Source: Flavobacteriaceae bacterium
GTDB lineage: Bacteria; Bacteroidota; Bacteroidia; Flavobacteriales; Flavobacteriaceae
Direction of reading: 5' to 3'
Length of the DNA: 64,000 nucleotides
Assembly (NCBI GenBank): GCA_021647885.1
Contig: JAKITV010000003.1
Span: forward strand, 55,860-119,859
Shown piece after piece: positions 16,757-25,400 of this stretch. Positions within the stretch are counted from its first letter, which is position 1, and every line of letters begins with the position of its first letter. The notes below the pieces were generated by a model. That model was not told the origin of the DNA and did not search any database. It saw only the letters and a list, made by a program, of their open reading frames with translations. A program made the position numbers and the translations under genes.

Positions 16757-17044
16757 TTAAGGAATATGTTTCAAATCTCGCCTCCCTATTATAGCTATAA
16801 TTTCTACAATGTCATTATTTATTTTAAAATAGATACTATCTGAACCACATATACAACGTCTATATTCTGTTTTTATATAATCAACCGATTCAAACGAAAA
16901 TGGTCTTTGAGCTATAATGTTGAAATACTCAAAAAATGAATCAAAATATTTGTCAGCTTGTATCATTCCAAATTTCTTAATTCCATAGTGATGAATTCTA
17001 ATTAAGTCTTCTTTAGCTGAATTACTTAATTTGTATTTAGCCAT
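16757..17044 (-). CDS. ParE/RelE-superfamily toxin
   Basis: 95 residues, the normal ParE length. It opens with YKLSNSAKEDLIRIHHYGIKKFG, the typical ParE helix pair, and ends IVEIIAIIGRRDLKHIP, the conserved C-terminal strand. ParE toxins poison DNA gyrase; RelE relatives cut mRNA on the ribosome. The sequence fits ParE better because no RelE catalytic set is evident. It overlaps the ParD-like antitoxin gene by 8 bases. Confidence 0.9.
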   Translation of the reverse strand: MAKYKLSNSAKEDLIRIHHYGIKKFGMIQADKYFDSFFEYFNIIAQRPFSFESVDYIKTEYRRCICGSDSIYFKINNDIVEIIAIIGRRDLKHIP

Positions 17045-17276
17045 TAAGCAAAGATTTTGAATAAGCTAAAATTTGTTCTTTACTGTCTTTGGTAAATCCG
17101 CTTTTTTCAGCTCTTTCCAATTTGGAGCTTATCCAATCAATTTGTCTTTGTTGTTTTCTAGCTTGTCTAATTAAGTCATTTACAAGTTCACTTTTACTAG
17201 AATACTCTTTATTGTCAACTTGAGTCTTCAGCCATTCATCATTTGGTTGTGTGAATGAAATACTTTGTCTTGCCAT
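17037..17276 (-). CDS. ParD-like antitoxin (ribbon-helix-helix)
   Basis: 79 residues. ARQSISFTQPNDEWLKTQV and EYSSKSELVNDLIRQARKQQ form a ribbon-helix-helix of the ParD/CC2985 family. The C-terminal LERAEKSGFTKDSKEQILA is the usual toxin-binding tail. It precedes and overlaps the toxin gene. A perfect 24-base palindrome ends 9 bases upstream of its start and is almost certainly the autoregulatory operator. Confidence 0.92.
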   Translation of the reverse strand: MARQSISFTQPNDEWLKTQVDNKEYSSKSELVNDLIRQARKQQRQIDWISSKLERAEKSGFTKDSKEQILAYSKSLLNG

Positions 17277-17284
17277 GATATTTA

Positions 17285-17308
17285 TTTTGGTGTAAATTTA
17301 CACCAAAA
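17285..17308. promoter_or_regulatory. Perfect 24-base palindrome, ParD operator
   Basis: TTTTGGTGTAAA (17285-17296) is followed directly by its exact reverse complement (17297-17308). It ends 9 bases from the parD-like start codon, in the expected place for antitoxin binding. Ribbon-helix-helix dimers usually bind such symmetric sites cooperatively. Confidence 0.8.
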
Positions 17309-17402
17309 ACGTATATCATCCAAAATAATCTATAATTAATTAATAACAAAAGCATGACAAATATTTTATGCTTTTATGTAATTTTACATCAAACTTTTTG
17401 AG

Positions 17403-17807
17403 ATGCGATACATTTTATTTTTATCACTTTTATTACTAGTTTCAAGTTGTTACCAAGTTGAGCGTAACTGTAATGATTTTAAAACCGGAACGTTTACAAG
17501 TTCTATAACTATTGATAGTATATCTTATATTTCCAATTTTACCAGAACTAGTAATTTGCAGATAGAAACTTTTGAAAACAAAACTGATTCCTCGCAAGTG
17601 AGATGGATAAACGACTGTGAAGTGGTCTTTAAAACTATTAACCCAAAAAATATGGCTGAGCGAAAGGATATTCATTTAAAAATTCTTACCACCACAGATT
17701 CCTCCTATACTTTTGAATACTCTTACGTTGGCGAAGCTATAAAACAAAAAGGAATTGCATATAAAGAGTCTTCAGTTGGCAGTCCCGATAACTATCGGGA
17801 GCAGTGA
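17403..17807 (+). CDS. Small lipoprotein, DNA connectivity domain unlikely; function unknown
   Basis: 134 residues. The signal peptide ends at a lipobox (LLLVSSC, Cys about residue 17). The mature part (NDFKTGTFTSSITIDSISY, RWINDCEVVFKTINP, YTFEYSYVGEAIKQKGIAYK) looks like a small beta-rich periplasmic domain with two further cysteines (residues about 24 and 72). The final dozen residues (VGSPDNYREQ) are encoded by a dispersed TCCCGATAACTATCGGGA repeat that has run into the reading frame and supplies a new C-terminus. The family is not recognised by name; similar short lipoproteins are common next to parC in flavobacteria. Confidence 0.75.
   Translation: MRYILFLSLLLLVSSCYQVERNCNDFKTGTFTSSITIDSISYISNFTRTSNLQIETFENKTDSSQVRWINDCEVVFKTINPKNMAERKDIHLKILTTTDSSYTFEYSYVGEAIKQKGIAYKESSVGSPDNYREQ
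17783..17800. repeat. TCCCGATA-type palindrome inside a coding end
   Basis: TCCCGATAACTATCGGGA is a near-perfect member of the dispersed family. It lies in the last codons of the small lipoprotein gene and encodes part of its C-terminus. It is followed by heptamer-like AGCAGTG and ATCAGTA units, which include the stop codon. Confidence 0.8.
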
Positions 17808-17852
17808 TCAGTAAATAAAAATGTTTTATAACAAAGAGATTATCTTGTCGAA

Positions 17853-17880
17853 AACTCTTAACTCTTAACTCTTAACTTTT
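17853..17880. repeat. Heptamer array AACTCTT x3 plus AACTTTT
   Basis: Four tandem 7-base units (17853, 17860, 17867, 17874) end 3 bases before the parC stop on the other strand. A related array of AACTTTT lies before serA at 28190-28224. Confidence 0.85.
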
Positions 17881-17882
17881 AA

Positions 17883-20573
17883 CTAAAACAACGTAATCTG
17901 TCCTTCGTCATCCACATCAATATCTTTTTCTGGAGTACCATTTTGTAAAGGATTAGATGTGTTTTCCTTATTGGAACTTTTTGAGGCTTTTTGAGACGTT
18001 TCGACTGCGCTCAACGTGACAGTTTCTTCGTCAACCACTTCAATCTCATCTGCAGGAATTTCAACTGGAGCTTCATATGGCAAAGGTTCTAATAAGTTAA
18101 TTTGTTTAACTTTTTCGGTAGTTAACTGGTTTCCAAGTGCTTTTATTCCTTTTATGGCTATAAATTCTTCAAGATTGATCTTATGATTTTCCTTCCGATC
18201 TTTGCCTCTTTCTTTTGTAAACTCAATTTCGGCCATTGGTTTCCAATCGGTAGATACGATTTCCAATTGAGAGTTTTTATGTTCGGTTATAAATAATTCT
18301 TCTTTACTTTCGTTTTCAATTAAGAACCGTTTTACAAAATAGCGTTCTTTCTCTCCATCAAAATAAATTGCTGAAATTGGTTTTTTAGGAATCCATTTTT
18401 CAAGTGTAATCATATCTTCATTAAAATGCACAGACATTTCAGGAATGATTGTTTTTACAACACCAGATTGCGTAATAACCAATATTCTATCTTCTCCTCG
18501 AAACTCTCCTATTAACTCACCTCTTTCATCAAGGTTTAAGCGCTGTACAGCATCATCAAACCATATTCTTCGTGGTTTTAAAGTGGAAACCCCTTTTTCT
18601 TTTAATTCGATTTTTTTAACTGAATGTTTAGTAAGCACGTTCCCCTTGGAGGCACGACCTTTAATTATAACATCTGCAAAGTCTAAATCCCATTTTAATT
18701 TTTTTATATTCCCTACTTGTCGCAAAAATACTGTAACCACTTCGGCTTCTCCATTAGGATTTGCTGAAAAATACCATATTTTGGAACCTTTATTGCCATA
18801 AGCCAAATCGTATTCTTTATCTCGAGTAACTCCAGTAACGGCAAAGCGTTTTATAAAAGATCCACCTCTGGTTCCATCACGATAAATCATATTATAAATT
18901 GTGCGCTTATCCTTCTTTTTAAATACCGCAACGTGAATAATGCCCTTACCAATAAATGTCTTGGAATCTACTTTTGTAATCATCATTTTACCATCATTGG
19001 TAAACACAATAATATCATCAATATCACTACAATCGCAAACATATTCGTCTCGACGTAAAGATGTTCCAATAAAACCTTCTACTCTATTTACATAAAGTTT
19101 AGTGTTTCTAATCACCACTTTAGTTGCTACAATATCATCAAAAATCCTTATTTCGGTTTTTCTTGATTTATCTTTTCCATAATCCTTTTTAAGTCTTGCA
19201 AAGTAAGCTATGGCATAATCTATCAAGTTTGCTAAATGATGTGCAACTTGAGCTATTTGATCTTCGAGTGCATCAATTTTTTGTTGAGCCTTATCAATAT
19301 CAAATTTAGAAATACGTTTAATCCGTATTTCAGTTAAACGCACAATATCATCTTCTAAAACAGCTCTTTTTAAATGTTTGATATGTGGCTTCAATCCTTT
19401 ATCTATCGCTGAAATGACACCATCCCAAGTTTCCTCTTCTTCAATATCGCGATAAATTCTGTTTTCAATAAAAATACGTTCTAATGAAGCAAAGTGCCAT
19501 TGTTCTTCGAGTTCATTCTGCTTAATCTCTAATTCACTTTTTAAAAGCTGAACTGTATGATCGGTTGAACGACGTAACATTTCAGAAACACCAATAAATA
19601 TTGGTTTATTGTCTTCAATAACACAACCTAAAGGTGAAACTGATTGCTCACAATTTGTAAATGCATAAAGCGCATCAATGGTTTTATCTGGTGAAATCCC
19701 TGAAGGCAAATGCACCAATATTTCTACTTGTGCTGCTGTATTATCTTCAATTTTCTTAATCTTAATCTTACCTTTGTCGTTTGCTTTTAGAATTGAATCT
19801 ATCAATGAAGATGTTGTAGTGCCAAAAGGCACTTCGGTAATTACCAATGTGTTTTTTTCGTGTTGAGATATTTTTGCGCGAACACGTACTTTACCTCCTC
19901 GCAATCCATCGTTATAATTTGTGAAATCTGCAATTCCCGAAGTTGGGAAATCTGGTAAAATAGTAAAACGTTTCCCTTTTAAATGCTTTATGGAAGCATC
20001 AATAAGTTCAAGAAAATTATGTGGTAAAATCTTTGTTGATAAGCCAACTGCAATGCCTTCGGCGCCTTGTGCCAAAAGCAACGGAAACATTACTGGAAGA
20101 TTTACTGGCTCTTTTCGCCTACCATCGTAAGAGGCTTGCCATTCGGTGATTTTTGGATTAAAAACAACATCTAATCCAAATTTAGATATTCGTGCTTCAA
20201 TATAACGTGATGCTGCCGCTCGATCTCCTGTAAGAACATTTCCCCAGTTTCCTTGAGTATCTATCAATAAATCTTTTTGCCCGATTTGAACCATGGCATC
20301 TGCAATACTTGCATCTCCATGAGGATGATATTGCATGGTATGACCAACAATGTTTGCTACTTTATTATAACGACCATCATCTAGGTCTTTCATGGAATGC
20401 ATAATACGTCGCTGTACTGGTTTAAAACCATCTTCTATAGCAGGAACAGCACGTTCTAAAATTACATACGAGGCGTAATCTAAAAACCAGTCCTTAAACA
20501 TTCCTGAAACTCTGGTAATGGTTTCTTCTGGCTCTTCTTGATTGTTAATTATATCGTCGTTGTCTCCTATCAT
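17883..20573 (-). CDS. parC: DNA topoisomerase IV subunit A
   Basis: 896 residues. Forms the DNA cleavage-religation subunit of topoisomerase IV, which decatenates daughter chromosomes. The type IIA core begins SYVILERAVPAIEDGFKPVQRR and has the catalytic tyrosine in AAASRYIEARIS at about residue 120. A long coiled-coil region (QKIDALEDQIAQVAHHLANL) and a beta-pinwheel-like C-terminal domain follow. Assignment to ParC rather than GyrA rests on the partner gene upstream (parE, 3-base gap) and lack of a clear GyrA-box. The variable tail carries an in-frame copy of a dispersed repeat (17999-18021), giving TVTLSAVETSQKA before the conserved end GQITLF. Confidence 0.93.
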   Translation of the reverse strand: MIGDNDDIINNQEEPEETITRVSGMFKDWFLDYASYVILERAVPAIEDGFKPVQRRIMHSMKDLDDGRYNKVANIVGHTMQYHPHGDASIADAMVQIGQKDLLIDTQGNWGNVLTGDRAAASRYIEARISKFGLDVVFNPKITEWQASYDGRRKEPVNLPVMFPLLLAQGAEGIAVGLSTKILPHNFLELIDASIKHLKGKRFTILPDFPTSGIADFTNYNDGLRGGKVRVRAKISQHEKNTLVITEVPFGTTTSSLIDSILKANDKGKIKIKKIEDNTAAQVEILVHLPSGISPDKTIDALYAFTNCEQSVSPLGCVIEDNKPIFIGVSEMLRRSTDHTVQLLKSELEIKQNELEEQWHFASLERIFIENRIYRDIEEEETWDGVISAIDKGLKPHIKHLKRAVLEDDIVRLTEIRIKRISKFDIDKAQQKIDALEDQIAQVAHHLANLIDYAIAYFARLKKDYGKDKSRKTEIRIFDDIVATKVVIRNTKLYVNRVEGFIGTSLRRDEYVCDCSDIDDIIVFTNDGKMMITKVDSKTFIGKGIIHVAVFKKKDKRTIYNMIYRDGTRGGSFIKRFAVTGVTRDKEYDLAYGNKGSKIWYFSANPNGEAEVVTVFLRQVGNIKKLKWDLDFADVIIKGRASKGNVLTKHSVKKIELKEKGVSTLKPRRIWFDDAVQRLNLDERGELIGEFRGEDRILVITQSGVVKTIIPEMSVHFNEDMITLEKWIPKKPISAIYFDGEKERYFVKRFLIENESKEELFITEHKNSQLEIVSTDWKPMAEIEFTKERGKDRKENHKINLEEFIAIKGIKALGNQLTTEKVKQINLLEPLPYEAPVEIPADEIEVVDEETVTLSAVETSQKASKSSNKENTSNPLQNGTPEKDIDVDDEGQITLF
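17999..18021. repeat. TTCGAC..GCTCA...TGACA-type repeat within parC
   Basis: CGACTGCGCTCAACGTGAC is a recurring flavobacterial intergenic motif. Here it lies in frame within the ParC C-terminal tail. A relative, CGACAAGCTCAGCATGACA, lies in the gap at 22736-22757. Confidence 0.6.
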
Positions 20574-20576
20574 GTA

Positions 20577-22442
20577 TTATAAATGTTTCTCTTCTTCAAC
20601 TAAATCTAATTCAACTTTTAGATTATTAATAATAAATTCCTGTCTGTTAGGCGTGTTTTTCCCCATGTAAAACTGAAGCAATTCTTCAATAGACATTTCT
20701 TTATCCAACATTATTGGATCTAATCGTATATCTTCTCCAATAAAATGTTGAAACTCATCTGGTGAAATTTCTCCAAGTCCTTTAAATCGTGTAATTTCTG
20801 GTTTTGGCTTTAACTTATTGATGGCATCATTACGTTCTTGTTCAGAATAACAATAGAGTGTTTCCTTTTTATTTCGTACTCTAAACAAAGGGGTTTGCAA
20901 TATATATAAATGTCCTTCTTTAATGAGTTCAGGAAAAAACTGCAAGAAGAAAGTTATCAATAATAAGCGAATGTGCATGCCATCTACATCTGCATCAGTA
21001 GCGATTACAATATTATTATACCGAAGCCCTTCAATGGATTCTTCTATATTTAAAGCTGCTTGAAGCAAATTGAATTCTTCATTTTCATACACAATTTTCT
21101 TGCTTAAACCATAAGAATTCAATGGCTTCCCTTTTAAACTGAAAACAGCTTGTGTATTTACATCACGAGATTTAGTTATGCTTCCTGAAGCCGAATCGCC
21201 TTCGGTTATAAATAAAGTGGTTTCTAATCTTCTGTCCTTTTTTAAATCGCCAAAATGTACGCGACAATCACGTAATTTCTTATTATGCAAATTTGCCTTT
21301 TTAGCACGTTCTCTCGCTATTTTTCGTATTCCTGATAACTCTTTGCGTTCGCGCTCTGCTTGCAATATTTTACTTTGAATAGCTTGTGCAGTTTCAGGGT
21401 TTTTATGTAAGTAATTATCGAACTGCGTTTTTACAAAATCATTAATAAAGGTTCTTACAGTTGGCAAACCTCCTCCCATTTCGGTAGAACCCAATTTAGT
21501 TTTGGTCTGGCTTTCAAAAATTGGCTCCATCACTTTTATAGCAATGGCTGTAACAATAGACTTGCGAATATCTGACGCTTCATAATTCTTTCCATAATAC
21601 TCACGAACTGTTTTTACTAAAGCTTCTCTATATGCTGCTTGATGTGTTCCTCCTTGCGTTGTGTGCTGTCCATTTACAAACGAATGATATTCTTCGCTAT
21701 ATTGAGTTCTACTGTGTGTTATGGCAATTTCTATATCTTCAGCTTTTAAATGAATAATTGGATAAAGCATATCGCTTGTAGAAATATTTTCTTCTAACAA
21801 ATCTTTTAAACCATTTTCGCTATAAAATTTTTCGCCATTAAAAATTATGGTTAATCCTGTATTGAGATACACATAATTTTTAAGCATTTTAGAAACATAT
21901 TCGCTTCTGTACTTATATTTTTTGAAAATATTTTCGTCTGGAACAAAAGAGACTTTGGTACCTTTACGACGAGATGTATCGTCTAATAAATCCTTATTTA
22001 TAAGGTTTCCTTGATTAAATTCTGCAGAAGCAGATTTTTCATCACGTGTAGATTCTACTCTAAAAAAAGAAGAGAGCGCATTAACTGCTTTTGTTCCTAC
22101 ACCATTTAATCCAACCGCTTTTTTAAAGGCTTTAGAATCATACTTTCCTCCAGTGTTCATTTTAGAAACCACATCTACTACTTTACCGAGAGGAATGCCT
22201 CGACCATAATCGCGAACGATAACTTTATTACCTTGAATTGAGATATCTATGGTTTTGCCTGCTCCCATAACATACTCATCTATCGAGTTGTCGAGTATTT
22301 CTTTTAACAGAATGTAAATGCCATCATCTGGCGAAGAACCATCACCAAGTTTACCAATATACATTCCAGGACGCATCCTGATGTGTTCTTTCCAGTCGAG
22401 GGAGCGTATATTATCTTCGGTATAGGTCGATTTTTGAGACAT
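20577..22442 (-). CDS. parE: DNA topoisomerase IV subunit B
   Basis: 621 residues. This ATPase subunit of topoisomerase IV has GHKL motifs [15 protein letters not shown] (N-box Asn), [13 protein letters not shown] and [15 protein letters not shown] (ATP lid). The TOPRIM domain reads [11 protein letters not shown] and [17 protein letters not shown], with the acidic metal ligands. [16 protein letters not shown] is the conserved C-terminal QFKGLGE-like segment. ATG at 22442 ([10 protein letters not shown]) is preferred over an upstream start at 22484 that adds a non-conserved hydrophobic stretch. It is co-transcribed with parC. Confidence 0.95.
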   Translation of the reverse strand: MSQKSTYTEDNIRSLDWKEHIRMRPGMYIGKLGDGSSPDDGIYILLKEILDNSIDEYVMGAGKTIDISIQGNKVIVRDYGRGIPLGKVVDVVSKMNTGGKYDSKAFKKAVGLNGVGTKAVNALSSFFRVESTRDEKSASAEFNQGNLINKDLLDDTSRRKGTKVSFVPDENIFKKYKYRSEYVSKMLKNYVYLNTGLTIIFNGEKFYSENGLKDLLEENISTSDMLYPIIHLKAEDIEIAITHSRTQYSEEYHSFVNGQHTTQGGTHQAAYREALVKTVREYYGKNYEASDIRKSIVTAIAIKVMEPIFESQTKTKLGSTEMGGGLPTVRTFINDFVKTQFDNYLHKNPETAQAIQSKILQAERERKELSGIRKIARERAKKANLHNKKLRDCRVHFGDLKKDRRLETTLFITEGDSASGSITKSRDVNTQAVFSLKGKPLNSYGLSKKIVYENEEFNLLQAALNIEESIEGLRYNNIVIATDADVDGMHIRLLLITFFLQFFPELIKEGHLYILQTPLFRVRNKKETLYCYSEQERNDAINKLKPKPEITRFKGLGEISPDEFQHFIGEDIRLDPIMLDKEMSIEELLQFYMGKNTPNRQEFIINNLKVELDLVEEEKHL

Positions 22443-22844
22443 AAATATGCAGAAATTAGATAAGTTGCTAATATAATATTTCAACTTAAAAAATAAAATA
22501 TAGAACTCACAAAGTAATTAACAATGTTCTTTAATAAGTTAGCAGTGTTCAGTGCACAGTAATCAGTAAAAAAATGGTCATTGCGAATGTAATGAAGCAA
22601 TCCCATGAACTTCAGTTTCAATTAATAAGATTACTTCAGTCATTCTTCCTTCGTAATGACGTTTCAATTCTTGATTCTTTATTCTAAAAGCGAAACGGTC
22701 TTGGTTCTTATTTATTATGAATTAAAGCTTTTATACTTCGACAAGCTCAGCATGACATTCCCTAATTAATTGTCATTTCAATTCAAATAAGATACCAAGT
22801 CTATATTCTTTATTCTAAAAGCGAAGCGGTCTTTATCCTGTATT
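22443..22844. repeat. Repeat-packed gap between parE and ychF
   Basis: This gap of about 400 bases contains four heptamers (AGCAGTG TTCAGTG CACAGTA ATCAGTA, 22541-22568). A GTCATTGCGA...GAAGCAATCC element (from 22577) is answered by an inverted partner ending CGTAATGAC near 22660. A copy of CGACAAGCTCAGCATGACA lies at 22736-22757. TTCTTTATTCTAAAAGCGAA occurs twice, near 22675 and 22806, each followed by a CGGTCTT. No open frame of note is present. These are dispersed non-coding repeats of the kind that accumulate in flavobacterial intergenic DNA. Confidence 0.75.
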
Positions 22845-23939
22845 TTACACATTAAACAAAAAATGCATCACATCGCCATCTTTAACCACATAGTTTTTTC
22901 CTTCAACACGCATTTTACCAACTTCTTTTACTTTGGCTTCACTGCCATAAGTTACAAAATCATTATAACTAATCACTTCTGCTCTAATAAAACCTTTTTC
23001 AAAATCTGTATGAATGACTCCAGCCGATTGTGGTGCTGTTGCTCCAATATCTATGGTCCAAGCTCTTAACTCTTTTGGACCTGCTGTAAAATAGGTTTGC
23101 TGGTTCAATAGTTTATAAGCCAAACGAATAAGTTTAGAAGAACCAGATTCTTTTAATCCTATATCTTCAAGAAACATTTGTCTTTCTTCGTAATCGTCTA
23201 ACTCATTAATATCTGCTTCTGTACCAACTGCAAGTACTAACACTTCTGCATTTTCATCGTTAACAGCTTCTTTTACTTGTTCTACATAAGCATTTCCGGA
23301 AACTGCTGAAGCTTCATCTACATTGCATACGTACATTACAGGCTTATCTGTAATAAACTGGGTGGGTTTTACATAAGCTACATAATCATCTTCTCTAAAA
23401 TCTAAAGCTCTTACCGAAATTCCTGTTTCTAAACTTTCCTTAATTTTCATTAAAACAGCTTCTTCTTTTTGTGCTTCTTTATTTCCTGTTTTTGCAGCAC
23501 GTTTAACCTTATCGAGTTTCTTATCAACAGTTTCTAAATCTTTAAGCTGTAATTCCATATCGATGGTTTCTTTATCACGAATTGGATCGATACTTCCATC
23601 TACATGCATTACGTTATCATTATCAAAACAACGCAACACATGCAAGATTGCATCTGTTTCTCGAATGTTTGCTAAAAATTTATTTCCTAAACCCTCACCT
23701 TTACTTGCGCCTTTTACCAATCCTGCAATATCTACAATCTCGACTGTTGCAGGTAAAACACGTTCTGGTTTTACTAACTCTTCCAGTTTTTCAAGTCTGG
23801 AATCTGGAACATTAACCACACCAATATTAGGTTCGATAGTACAAAACGGAAAGTTTGCACTTTGCGCTTTTGCATTTGATAAGCAATTAAATAAGGTTGA
23901 TTTCCCTACGTTTGGCAATCCCACAATTCCGGCTTTCAT
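22845..23939 (-). CDS. ychF: Redox-regulated ATPase YchF
   Basis: 364 residues, the normal length for this universally conserved Obg-family P-loop protein. G1 is GIVGLPNVGKSTLFN, G3 is DIAGLVKGASKGEGLGN, and the G4 position reads NVDEA, the NxxE form that gives YchF/OLA1 preference for ATP. The C-terminal TGS domain is seen in LRAWTIDIGATAPQSAGVIHTDFEKGFIRAEV. It associates with ribosomes and affects translation and stress responses in other bacteria. A TACATTTG -7 box lies at 24086-24093, with a TCCCGATA hairpin between it and the start. Confidence 0.96.
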   Translation of the reverse strand: MKAGIVGLPNVGKSTLFNCLSNAKAQSANFPFCTIEPNIGVVNVPDSRLEKLEELVKPERVLPATVEIVDIAGLVKGASKGEGLGNKFLANIRETDAILHVLRCFDNDNVMHVDGSIDPIRDKETIDMELQLKDLETVDKKLDKVKRAAKTGNKEAQKEEAVLMKIKESLETGISVRALDFREDDYVAYVKPTQFITDKPVMYVCNVDEASAVSGNAYVEQVKEAVNDENAEVLVLAVGTEADINELDDYEERQMFLEDIGLKESGSSKLIRLAYKLLNQQTYFTAGPKELRAWTIDIGATAPQSAGVIHTDFEKGFIRAEVISYNDFVTYGSEAKVKEVGKMRVEGKNYVVKDGDVMHFLFNV

Positions 23940-23956
23940 TGAAAAACTTGTTTTTT

Positions 23957-24006
23957 ATTCCCACGAATCCCGATAGCTCCCGATAGTTATCGGGACGGGT
24001 GGGAAT
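23957..24006. repeat. TCCCGATA hairpin with nested arms upstream of ychF
   Basis: ATTCCCAC (23957-23964) pairs with GTGGGAAT (23999-24006). Inside lies TCCCGATAGTTATCGGGA (23978-23995) plus an extra TCCCGATAGC half. The whole unit matches, in inverted orientation, the element before serC at 26955-27005. It would be transcribed in the ychF leader if the 24086 promoter is used. Confidence 0.75.
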
Positions 24007-24085
24007 CTCATTATTTTATTTTCAATTCCTAATTCGCTATATGCAATTAGAAATCTTTTAATATTATACTTAATTTTTAAGGCTG

Positions 24086-24093
24086 CAAATGTA
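24086..24093 (-). promoter_or_regulatory. Bacteroidota -7 box for ychF
   Basis: On the minus strand this is TACATTTG, matching TAnnTTTG, about 147 bases upstream of the ychF start. It would give a long leader containing the TCCCGATA hairpin. Confidence 0.4.
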
Positions 24094-24176
24094 AGTAATT
24101 AGAACTTTATAATAATGGAGGTTTAAAAATTATTGTGATTAGAACTTTTTGTGTTTGTATTATACTGAAATAGGTT

Positions 24177-24291
24177 GACCTTTTTTAAGGTTTAATTTCT
24201 CATCTAAAAGTTATTTCCGAATTTTTTTATGGCTTTTAAATGAGCCAAAAAATTCAGAATAACTTTTCTGTTTTTGGCTTTTTAAAAGGTC
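24177..24291. repeat. Long imperfect hairpin, MITE-like
   Basis: GACCTTTT (24177-24184) pairs with AAAAGGTC (24284-24291). AAAAGTTATT (24206-24215) pairs with AATAACTTTT (24258-24267), followed inward by GAATTTTTT/AAAAAATTC and GGCT/AGCC. The 115-base unit is flanked by near-identical TATACTGAAATAG (24161-24173) and TATACTAAAATAA (24299-24311). This could be a decayed miniature mobile element or a structured RNA. The other parts of the 588-base gap between ychF and the VapC-like gene are a TCCCGATA hairpin and a left element. Confidence 0.55.
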
Positions 24292-24379
24292 ATTGCAATA
24301 TACTAAAATAATAGTTTTTTTATTTTAGATTTATCTCTTTTATACGATTTATATTCAACCGTTGGGTTTAGATGTACAG

Positions 24380-24412
24380 TTTCTGGGGTTATGCTTATCG
24401 GTTGGGCTATGC
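24380..24412 (+). repeat. Left element copy 2 (bounds VapBC-like module)
   Basis: GGGGTTATGCTTATCGGTTG and GGCTATGC match the left-element consensus. It lies 116 bases beyond the 3' end of the minus-strand VapBC-like operon. Confidence 0.65.
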
Positions 24413-24527
24413 TTCTGTTATTGACTAAAGTAGCCAGATTTTTCCGCTTTTAATTAATTTTGTAAATTAGCTCTTGAATTGACAAAGCACTGAACCACAG
24501 TAGAGCATAGCCATTGTTGCCCATTGG

Positions 24528-24941
24528 CTATTTTCTTATTCCTATATAATCTTTCGCGGTTAGGACTGGAATTTTCGAAGCCTTAAAGTCCTTTAAATTC
24601 CTTGTGATTATAATGTTTATTTCATTTTCAATAGCAGTATGATATTGAATAGCATCCTCAAAATCTTTAAAATCCGATTCCAGAGAAAGATCAATAATTT
24701 TATCGTCCATAGGAAGAACTTCGACAAGAACTTTAAATTTTCTTAATATTTTTCTTGTATTACTTAATTTCAATTTTTGAGATAGGATATAAAAAGTATT
24801 CGCAAAAGCTAAAGAGGAAACGAAAAGTTTTATCTCGTTTTTGTCAGATAGCGTGAATAATTCCTGAGCTTCCACAATAAATTCTTTTCTTTCAGCTAAT
24901 AAATCCAAAACAATATTTGTATCAACTAATAATCTATCCAT
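24528..24941 (-). CDS. PIN-domain ribonuclease toxin (VapC-like)
   Basis: 137 residues. The PIN fold has the conserved acidic residues in DRLLVDTNIVLDLLAERKEF (first Asp), SDFKDFEDAIQYHTA (Glu/Asp pair) and INIIITRNLKDFKASKIPVLT (third acidic site). VapC toxins cleave tRNA or rRNA. Its start overlaps the antitoxin stop by one base (TAATG). It is closer to the Bacteroidota PIN family paired with DUF6364 antitoxins than to classical VapC. Confidence 0.9.
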   Translation of the reverse strand: MDRLLVDTNIVLDLLAERKEFIVEAQELFTLSDKNEIKLFVSSLAFANTFYILSQKLKLSNTRKILRKFKVLVEVLPMDDKIIDLSLESDFKDFEDAIQYHTAIENEINIIITRNLKDFKASKIPVLTAKDYIGIRK

Positions 24942-25183
24942 TATGAATATTTTTGAGATAAGAAATCTGTATAATCCTTTCCGTAATCATAGTTTTCAAG
25001 TTCTATCACACCAGTTAAGCTTTCAACTAAAGGGCTAATTTTCACATTACTCCTTTCTTTCAAAGTAACCGCTTGTAAATAACTTTCTATCATTCTTGAA
25101 AGACTTATATTATTTTCTTTTGCGTATTGTTTTGCTCGTTCAATGACACTTTCATTGAGTTTCAAAGTTAGTTTAGCATCCAT
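24941..25183 (-). CDS. DUF6364-type antitoxin paired with the PIN toxin
   Basis: 80 residues. AKLTLKLNESVIERAKQYAKENNISLSRMIESYLQAV is a ribbon-helix-helix-type DNA-binding region. The tail SPLVESLTGVIELENYDYGKDYTDFL is the expected neutralising segment. ATG at 25183 is chosen over an in-frame upstream start at 25222 that would span the operator-like inverted repeat. The pair forms a type II toxin-antitoxin module. Confidence 0.87.
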   Translation of the reverse strand: MDAKLTLKLNESVIERAKQYAKENNISLSRMIESYLQAVTLKERSNVKISPLVESLTGVIELENYDYGKDYTDFLSQKYS

Positions 25184-25192
25184 AACTATAAT

Positions 25193-25229
25193 TTTATACG
25201 TGCAAAAATAATTAATATTCACGTATAAA
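25193..25229. promoter_or_regulatory. Inverted repeat, probable VapBC-like operator
   Basis: TTTATACGTG (25193-25202) and CACGTATAAA (25220-25229) are exact reverse complements separated by 17 bases. They begin 10 bases upstream of the antitoxin ATG. Confidence 0.6.
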
Positions 25230-25291
25230 TCAAATATATTAGAAAATTGTTTATTTTCAGAGCTTTGAGTTGTGCTTGTGGGTAATGTTAT

Positions 25292-25316
25292 GATATGGAC
25301 TTTTTTAATTGTCTAT
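25292..25316. repeat. Right element copy 2
   Basis: The context GTAATGTTATGATATGGAC continues into TTTTTTAATTG and TCTATACC. It shares AATGTTATGATAT with copy 3 at 36875 and closely resembles copy 4 at 38731. It lies about 109 bases upstream of the antitoxin start. Confidence 0.55.
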
Positions 25317-25400
25317 ACCAAACTATACCAGCCTGCGGTAGGCAGGAGCAAATTTAACCATTTAGATTAGTAAAATCAATAGTACTTAAAGCAAACTTAA

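Noticed and set aside
23563..23976. Open frames on the + strand over ychF
   Set aside because: Both frames mirror the well-supported ychF coding sequence and show no recognisable motif.
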